DNA of 64,000 bases. It comes from Rhypophila decipiens. Its lineage: Eukaryota > Ascomycota > Sordariomycetes > Sordariales > Naviculisporaceae. A program made the position numbers and the translations under genes. Below, piece after piece: positions 57,364-64,000 of this stretch; position 1 is the stretch's first letter, and each line of letters starts with the position of its first letter. The notes beneath the pieces are model-generated. The model was not told the origin of the DNA, did not search any database, and saw nothing but the letters and a program-made list of their open reading frames with translations. The stretch covers positions 186,001 through 250,000 of the forward strand of contig MU858067.1 of NCBI GenBank assembly GCA_033297075.1. The letters run 5' to 3'.

Positions 57364-59930
57364 ATGCAATCAATACAAATGGTCTGGCTGGCTGGCTGAG
57401 AGAGTAATTTGTTGGAATGGTTTTTATTTTTGATATCACAAAGTCTGGGAGTGAGGCAGAAGCAGTCAAGTGGGATCATCAGGGAATGTATAAGAGATGG
57501 ATTTTCCTTTTTTTGAACCAAAAAAGAATATGAGCAAGATAGAGAATGGTGTGTTTCTCTCGGCTCTTGTACAATGTTTTATATACACAATAAGATATCC
57601 CGGGACATCATTCACTGGGGGGGGGGATTAGGTTTCTACAAAACTTGGCAAAGAAATAAAGAAAAGAGAAATAAATGGATATGATAGAGCCCGTTGCAGT
57701 GTCTGGACTATGTGGTATGGTTTATGAATCTGCATTACCAGCTAATGCATTGCCCCTGTGTGGGAAAATGGCGCTAAGAGACAACATATATACATGCTCC
57801 TAACCTTGGTCAGTCCGCGTCGAGCCTCACCACCACCAACCACAGCACAATAATTGCCCGGTCCAAGCCCAGTAATCGCCAAAGTTCAAGGGACCACCCA
57901 ATTCTCCACCACCACAAACAAACAAACCTTCTCCAGCCCCAGAAAGGGTATATATGCAAGTTCCAACATAGAGGGAGTAACCAAAAGCCACAAATTGCGA
58001 GTCGCCGTAGCTCAGTGGTCAGACTGATATCCACCTGGGTCTAGAACATGTAAAATACTCAACGTGAAGAAAAACCATGAAGAAAAGCAAAGATATGAGC
58101 GCAGTGTTAAATATAAAAGCAAAGAGAAACAAAAGAAAGTGCGATAAACAACAAGACTACCCACCCCATACCAAACGCTCTCAGATTAGCTCTCTTGGGT
58201 TCTCACCGACAACCACAACGTAAGCAACAGGATCCGTAGTTGGAGAGCCTGAAGCATGAACCGTGGGCTGCCTGACAAATTTGGCTTTTGTTGGTCATCA
58301 TTGGCATTGGTAGATGGGGTAGGTAGGGTGTATAAAAGAGCAACATATCCTCACTTCACTTGCTTCCATATGGACCGACGATGATGACAGCCATCTCGAT
58401 CTTCATAAGTCCCAACAGAGGAAGCAGGGAAGATAGCGAACCAAAACAAGAAAATGACACATCGGAGTCCGTCCCCCACGTGCCCATCCATCTCTCTCCT
58501 TGTCCCATATGTGAATTCTGGGAGCTTCAGGCATCTTTGCACTTGGATAAAGACCTGGGCGAGAGAGACTCACGTCAAACTGAATGTTGACGATGAGTGG
58601 GAGGGAAGAAGTGGTCAAGAGATGTTGAAACCCGAAACCAATTCTCTCCACAGGAATCTTAGCCTTCGATACCTAGCGTCATATTCCCCGTTCCGGCTTG
58701 CCAGGCTCTTGCCCACCACTGGGGAGCAACGAGAACACCGTGTCAGATTGAAAACTACAATTTTATGAAAAAAGTCATCATAAGTGCAAGCTCAATGCGA
58801 TCTCGACCCGAAAGCCCCCTTGGATAAAGTTTCCTCGGGTTCTTTGGTTCGTCCACGCAGGCGCACCTCGGTTGAATTCTTGTCATCATGACAGTTCCTG
58901 GCAGCCAATCAGTCATAAGAATCGGGAAAAGCGAACGTTCGAAACGAGTTTGACTACTCGCTCAATTCTCGATCCCAGACCGTCCTTAAAGAAGACGGAT
59001 TGCTTGGGTTCTCATCATAGTGTCTGGTAGAGGAAGAGAAGAAGCTGTGGAGAGGAGGGTGATGTGGGTGTTTCTTGGATGCTCTCGGGGGAACTGTGCC
59101 CTTCTGAATGAGAACGATTCTCGGTGGATCCCGCTCAGATATCTGTTGCTTGTGACTCTCACGTTCGCTCACAACGTGTTCATGCCGTGGCTTCGCGGAG
59201 GAAACCCAGCTTGACCGGCCATTGATCTTGCGGTTCGAATATTGTAGGGGTGTAAAGCCCTTTTGGTTTTCTCATCACGACAGGATCCATCCGGTTTTTG
59301 TGTGTTGGGGAGAAGTGAAGAACAAGGATGATTTGAAGAGAAAGAAGTGTGTATGTGTGTGTGGTTGTAGAAGAATAGGAAAGAAGCCAGGCCAGAACGA
59401 CGTCGGGGTGAAGTTGAAGGTAACAAAAGGAAGCTTCCTCACCAAGCCTCGTTCCCAAGCACTTGCTCGAGGAATCGCGCAACTCATCTGGAGCGTTTGT
59501 GCAATGAACATTGGACAATCGCGACGTGTATCTCGTCTTGTTGCTCGAAATGGTTCCGACGTTGTCGTCGAGGGATTTTGCTTCACAGCTCAAGATGTTC
59601 AACGAGGTTGTGGTGAACTTGAAGGTGGAAGCTTCTGGGAGTGATGGAGTCGTGGAAGCTTGGAAGACGTGACCGCGTTTTGGAGGGGCAGTAATTATAG
59701 CGGGGAAAGCTTGGACCCAACTTTCTTGGGCTTCCCGAAGCCTTGCAGGTACAGCGTATAACGTATTGGTACGGTACAATACGTACCACTTTAATGCTGG
59801 AGAGAAAAGCGGGCCATGATTTTACATCAAGCTCGAGCAACATCGTCGTCGTCCTCCTCCAAGGCGCAGCCATAACAATTGAAGTAAAACAAAAAACACC
59901 TAGTAACTCATCGCAGTCCAGACCCTCAAA
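57364..59930. other. 2.6 kb non-coding interval between OST48 and isy1
   Basis: Holds the 3' region of OST48, including a G10 run at 57617-57626, and the upstream region of isy1. Several open frames (for example minus-strand 59180-59779, 199 codons) have no recognisable domain or splice partner. A tRNA A-box-like stretch at 58008-58018 lacks the rest of a tRNA. Nothing else is supported. Confidence 0.5.
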
Positions 59931-60747
59931 ATGGTAAGTAGGTCCTAAATATATCATCAGCAGAGAATTCTGTACTAACCACCCCCTTCTTACCCAGGCG
60001 CGAAACTCAGAAAAAGCCCAGTCAATGCTCTTCCGCTTCCGCGAAGCCCAAGCAGCAGACCTAGGCATCATCGACGCAGGGCGAACCCGCCGCCCGCGCG
60101 CAATAACAGAGCAAGACTCGATCCCCAACTGCGAGAAATGGCGCGGCCAGGTCCTCAAAGAGATCTCGCGCAAGGTCTCGCGCATCCACGAGCCGGCCCT
60201 GAGCGACTACCAGATCCGTGACCTCAACGACGAGATCAACAAGCTCATGCGCGAGAAGCACATGTGGGAAATCCAAATCCGCAACCTCGGCGGGCCGAAT
60301 TACATGCGCTCTGCTGGCGCCGGCGGGGGAGGCAAGATATACGACGAAGCTGGACGAGAGATACCGGGCGGTGGGAGGGGGTATAAATACTTTGGGCGGG
60401 CAAAAGAGTTACCGGGTGTCAAGGAGTTGTTTGAGGCTGCTGCCAAGCTGAGGCAGGAGGACGAGAAGCCGCTTGAGACGAGGGACGATTTAAGGAAACA
60501 GGTTGATGCTGCTTATTATGGATATGCGCCTAATGAGGAGGATGAGAAGTTACTCGAGTATGAGGCGGCCAGGGAGAGAGAAGCGCATGCTAATCTGGTG
60601 AACTCGGGGCCTCAAGAAACGCCGCCTGGGTGGGAACCATTACCTGGGGATATAGGTGATGGAATGGGATGGGACTTGCCGACTACCTCGGAGGTCATGC
60701 AGGAGCTCTTGGAACAGAGGAAGAGGAGGCTATTGGATCAGTTGTAG
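59931..60747 (+). CDS. isy1: Pre-mRNA-splicing factor ISY1
   Basis: Model join(59931..59933, 59998..60747), 250 residues. Isy1 belongs to the Prp19-associated (NTC) complex of the spliceosome and helps position the branch-site helix in the first step of splicing. The N terminus MARNSEKAQSMLFRFREAQA is the strongly conserved Isy1 start, followed by RPRAITEQDSIPNCEKWRGQ, SDYQIRDLNDEINKLMREK and NLGGPNYMR. The C terminus is acidic with a coiled-coil-like end. The coding part of exon 1 is the ATG alone: ATG|GTAAGT, a 64-nt intron with a TACTAAC branch site, then CCCAG|GCG CGA AAC. Without splicing, the ATG frame would read out of the conserved N terminus. Confidence 0.95.
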
Positions 60748-61181
60748 AATGGGTTGGGAGATGTGTCACTTGTGTGTGCGAATGCGTACCACAAACCCGC
60801 AAATCCGGTTTTGGCTTGGGTGTGTATTATCAATGTTGTTTGTTTTTCTCTTCTTTTCTCGACCAGCATTTACATGGTATGGAGCCTGGAGTTCAATGGC
60901 GCAAAGAAATTAAAGAGTATGTTTATGTATTGTTTGATTCTGAGCAAAAAGAGAGCTGGACGGGAGTCTAGGTAGCTGTGCCCAATTTGGTTCCCCAATG
61001 AATAAATACCAAAGCTGATGACTATGTAGTGAAATGCCAAACACCATGATGTGACCTTTAGATGTTCTAAACAAAGATAACAAAACTCTGGGTATAGGCC
61101 CTCCCCCAGGACGCCTACAAGATACAAACAACCTGGACCCCAGAAATATGGCAATAGCGGAAGTAAAAGCAATGAATAACC
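60748..61181. other. Convergent 3' intergenic region
   Basis: 434 bp between the stop codons of isy1 (+) and the metallophosphoesterase gene (-). AATAAA-like elements are present (for example near 61000). No gene. Confidence 0.6.
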
Positions 61182-63095
61182 TCAACAGTCAACTCCCCAG
61201 TTCTTCTTCACCCAACCCGACATCAGCTCGGTAAAGGTGCCCTCAACGTATTGCTTGACATCTGACTTTGAGTAACTTTCCCCTCCGCTGAATCTGAGTG
61301 CCAGCAGGATCCACGGCTGGATAAAGTCAATGAAAACCAAGTCTACAGTTTCTGGTTTCTCGTCCTCGTCCTTGGGGATACCAATCTCGGCTTGAACACA
61401 GTTCGGTATGTTGTAGTAATCGATAGCAGAGTGGACGGCATCATCGCCATCATCGCCAATAGCGTCTTGGGTAGTGTAGCCCTCGATTAGGTGTGGCTCC
61501 TTCGGCGACTGAGGATGCTCTTGACCGTGGCCGTTTCCATCCATCAACAGTGGCTTCTGGCCGTGTTGAGATTTGGCACCAGCCCCTGCCTGAGAGAAGT
61601 GGTCTCTATCGACCACTGCCCCGCGCCTGCCATCCCACTGCTCGGGTATCCCCATATACCTCGGATCGGGGACGCCAGCTTCAACTCCCGCGGCTTGAAA
61701 AATAGGCCCACTGCGATTCAACAGCGTGATCACCTTACGAGCAACACTGTACGGAACGTCAGGGATGTACTTCAGGCCGCTTGTGAAAGGGGACACAATA
61801 TAAGTGGTATCCTTGGTAAAGGCGCCTTTGAAGATATCGAACCGAATTCCGCCCGTGTTGAAAATAGCCAGGCGTGGGATATCCTTCCGTTCCTCATTCA
61901 CAGCCACATCAGGCAGGACTTCCTTCTCCAGCCACGTGTAAACGCTGTTCTCGTCGGGATATGGCCTCCGCGTCATCCAGTAATCCTTTGGAGCACATCC
62001 ATAATTGTAATCAAGATCAAGCTCCTTGCGTCCTTTGGCAATCATAGCAGTAACGTTGCGGCCATGTTCGGTCGGAAACGAACTCTCGTTGAGACCGGTA
62101 TGGTGGTAAAATCCGAGGAGGTTGTTATCGATATACCTTCGGCTGAAGGAAACTGAGCGAGTGGTTTCTGCCTCGGATGAGATGTCTGATTTCTTAATAT
62201 TGCCGTCAACCGACATGAATCCTATAGTCTCAAAGTATCTTCCACTTGCAATGGCAAACGACTTTGAGTCATATGCGATGGCATCCCTGATGTGTACATG
62301 ACCCCCAAAGAAGACAATCGGCGTGAACCAGTTCTGTGCACGGATGGCGGCAAAGATGTCCTTAAACTCCTGCATGCGCACGCCAACATGCCCGATTACG
62401 ACAAACACATCGGGCTTCTGTCGGATTGCGTCTTGGAACCACTGTTCTTTAATCGTCTCCCGCACAGGCTGGACGACTGTATTGTTCGCATTCATCATGA
62501 AATCAAAAAGGAATCCGAAAGCAACAATGTCCACCTTTTGATTCTTGGTCTGGAATCTGCGATATCTCTGCGCCATCGGCACCCTCTCACCGGTCGACGG
62601 ATCAATGTAGTCTAGGTTCGAGGCGATATACTTGTTCCTAAAGTTTGGAACAGTCTGCCGATGTTCCTCGTCGGCCGTCGGGGCCTGGTACAATTCGTGG
62701 TTGCCAGTGCATATTATATCCACGTCTTGTTCGCGGTAGATATCGTAATAGTATTTGCCCTTTGGGTCCGACGCGTCGTAGAGCCCATTCCCCTCGACTC
62801 TGTCGCCCGTGTCCACGAGCAAGAGGTCGATACCTTTCTCGTCAGCCTCTTTCCTCAAATGATGGGCAAACGATATGTAATCTCCCCAGTCGGCCGAATA
62901 CTGTGACTCTTTGAGATGCCCTCCGTGCCAGCCGTGCGTGTCAGTCGTGTGTAGGAAGTTGAGCTTGCCCCAGACAAGATCTCGCATCGGCGCCGCGACG
63001 GGCTTCGCTGCTCCCTGCTGGGCTGCTCGCGCCAGGCGAGCAAGTGGGCCAGCCGCAAGGATAACGTTGTTTATTATTCTCGTCTTCCACGTCAT
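61182..63095 (-). CDS. 5'-nucleotidase-type calcineurin-like metallophosphoesterase (YHR202W-like)
   Basis: Single open exon, 637 residues. An N-terminal metallophosphoesterase domain shows all metal-binding blocks: HTTDTHGWHGGH, LLVDTGDRVEGNG, IICTGNHELY, VVIGHVGVR and VFFGGHVHIRD. The C-terminal 5'-nucleotidase-like domain includes PRLAIFNTGGIRFDIF, the substrate-binding region. The architecture fits the UshA/5'-nucleotidase superfamily, and overall resembles yeast YHR202W (Smn1), a vacuolar or secreted enzyme. The N terminus (VILAAGPLARLARAAQ) is only a weak signal sequence. A Gly/His/Gln-rich insertion (about 500-530) precedes an acidic linker. All metal ligands look intact, so it should hydrolyse nucleotides or other phosphate esters; the substrate is not known. 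Start at the first in-frame ATG, 63095. Confidence 0.9.
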   Translation of the reverse strand: MTWKTRIINNVILAAGPLARLARAAQQGAAKPVAAPMRDLVWGKLNFLHTTDTHGWHGGHLKESQYSADWGDYISFAHHLRKEADEKGIDLLLVDTGDRVEGNGLYDASDPKGKYYYDIYREQDVDIICTGNHELYQAPTADEEHRQTVPNFRNKYIASNLDYIDPSTGERVPMAQRYRRFQTKNQKVDIVAFGFLFDFMMNANNTVVQPVRETIKEQWFQDAIRQKPDVFVVIGHVGVRMQEFKDIFAAIRAQNWFTPIVFFGGHVHIRDAIAYDSKSFAIASGRYFETIGFMSVDGNIKKSDISSEAETTRSVSFSRRYIDNNLLGFYHHTGLNESSFPTEHGRNVTAMIAKGRKELDLDYNYGCAPKDYWMTRRPYPDENSVYTWLEKEVLPDVAVNEERKDIPRLAIFNTGGIRFDIFKGAFTKDTTYIVSPFTSGLKYIPDVPYSVARKVITLLNRSGPIFQAAGVEAGVPDPRYMGIPEQWDGRRGAVVDRDHFSQAGAGAKSQHGQKPLLMDGNGHGQEHPQSPKEPHLIEGYTTQDAIGDDGDDAVHSAIDYYNIPNCVQAEIGIPKDEDEKPETVDLVFIDFIQPWILLALRFSGGESYSKSDVKQYVEGTFTELMSGWVKKNWGVDC

Positions 63096-64000
63096 TTCGC
63101 TCTGATGTCTGTGTGTGTTATTCTGTGGTACGTTGCGAAATCAAGGTGAGATGAGCAGTGATGCGATCCAAGATCCCTATCACGGCTGTGGTCGGCTCCC
63201 GGAGCGGGCACAAGAGGAGGTTCCAAGAGACTAGTGCCTGGGGAAGCTTGTCTCAGCGTTCCAGCGTGAATCTAGCCACGCTCCAGGCGGCAGGAGCCAC
63301 TGAATTTGACAGGGGTACGGTTGGAGTATGACGTGTGAAACGCCAAGCACGTGCTGATCATTTTAGCTTGGCGACGTTCATTTGGTGGGGGGGTTGAGAG
63401 CGTTGATATCTTTCCACCGCTGAAAGACGGGTGACCACTACGGATAGCACTGACTGAAAGCAGTACATAGTAAACAACCCAGCGGAGTGACCCCTTTTCC
63501 ACCTTCCTTTGTGCGGTCAAACACTGACGTTTATGTCCTATTAGTATCGGACGAGGAGCTCGTGCATATGCGTACTTGTTTTCTCATTAAGAATGAATGT
63601 TGATCGACAAGAAATCGTAAGAGACCCACGAAATTGACTTTCTAGGTCCTTCCTCAAGCCTCGGCGTACAGCAACCAAGATGTTAACTTGTTTGGAGTAT
63701 TCTAGGCTGGCCCACTGCAGAAAGTCAACACGTCTTCCGCTGCAGCGGGCCGTGGCCTGTTCCTTCCTGCCCCTGACTAAACAGGTGGAATCCTCGCTGA
63801 TGCAGTCCCGATTCGTGAAACTCAGATATAAGGTGTAACTTCCCAGCGGGATACACATGTCTTTCCTTCTCACCTGCTGACTTGGCGTGTGGAGAGTTGT
63901 GCAGTGAGAAAGAGGGTAACCGGTAATGTCAAGTACACCGAGGTACCAGCATCAAAGCTATCCAGCTGTTATTGGTTGTTGGCTAATCTTGGCGGCATCC
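63096..64000. other. Non-coding right end, upstream of the metallophosphoesterase gene
   Basis: 0.9 kb containing the promoter side of the minus-strand phosphoesterase gene. A 110-codon minus-strand frame at 63541-63873 has no recognisable content. No RNA gene or repeat found. Confidence 0.5.

Noticed and set aside
58008..58018. Perfect tRNA A-box (TAGCTCAGTGG)
   Set aside because: The D-stem does not pair, no anticodon arm fits, and there is no B-box (GGTTCGA-type) within the next 150 nt.
59180..59779. 199-codon minus-strand frame upstream of isy1
   Set aside because: No domain, no plausible introns extending it, and it overlaps other open frames on both strands.

Overview
The window is nuclear DNA of a filamentous ascomycete (Pezizomycotina, most likely Sordariomycetes). 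The evidence is that most genes carry short spliceosomal introns of about 50-140 nt with GT...AG ends and fungal branch sites, the coding sequence is moderately GC-rich, and several products are characteristic fungal orthologues (Rlm1 MADS factor, complex I 9.5 kDa subunit, cerevisin-type vacuolar protease, BBE-like FAD oxidase). No bacterial, plasmid, CRISPR or intact transposon signal was seen. Start codons and splice sites were read by eye, and every joined model below keeps frame across all junctions.

Layout. 1-621 (-): 5' part of an Rlm1-type MADS-box gene, cut by the window edge. 622-9881: a 9.2 kb stretch with no supportable gene, holding a degenerate block that resembles LSU rRNA. 9882-13292 (-): TFIID subunit TAF1. 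14495-16211 (+): D-serine dehydratase-like PLP enzyme. 16359-18488 (-): peroxisomal (PTS1) 4-coumarate-CoA-ligase-like enzyme in seven exons. 20559-24604 (+): large AlkB-like 2-oxoglutarate/Fe(II) oxygenase with Cys-rich modules and a long repeat-bearing N terminus. 25495-26959 (-): mitochondrial ATP synthase assembly factor ATP12. 27829-31300 (-): EFR3. 33792-35930 (+): secreted BBE-like FAD oxidase. 36637-39579 (-): large disordered fungal protein of unknown function. 40677-42362 (-): vacuolar subtilisin-like protease. 45774-53864 (+): BEACH-domain protein. 54695-55083 (-): complex I 9.5 kDa subunit. 55754-57363 (+): OST48/WBP1. 59931-60747 (+): splicing factor ISY1. 61182-63095 (-): YHR202W-like 5'-nucleotidase/metallophosphoesterase.

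The genes do not form one pathway or cluster. Most are housekeeping: transcription (TAF1, Rlm1), splicing (ISY1), mitochondria (ATP12, 9.5 kDa subunit), ER glycosylation (OST48), membrane traffic and plasma-membrane PI4P (BEACH protein, EFR3), and vacuolar proteolysis. Accessory genes (the oxygenase, the CoA ligase, the BBE-like oxidase) sit singly among them, often next to 1-3 kb non-coding gaps. The most unusual protein is the 1217-residue AlkB-like oxygenase. Other points of note are the ISY1 start codon isolated on its own exon, frame-neutral introns in TAF1 and the oxygenase, and the rRNA-like block in the gene-poor left arm.
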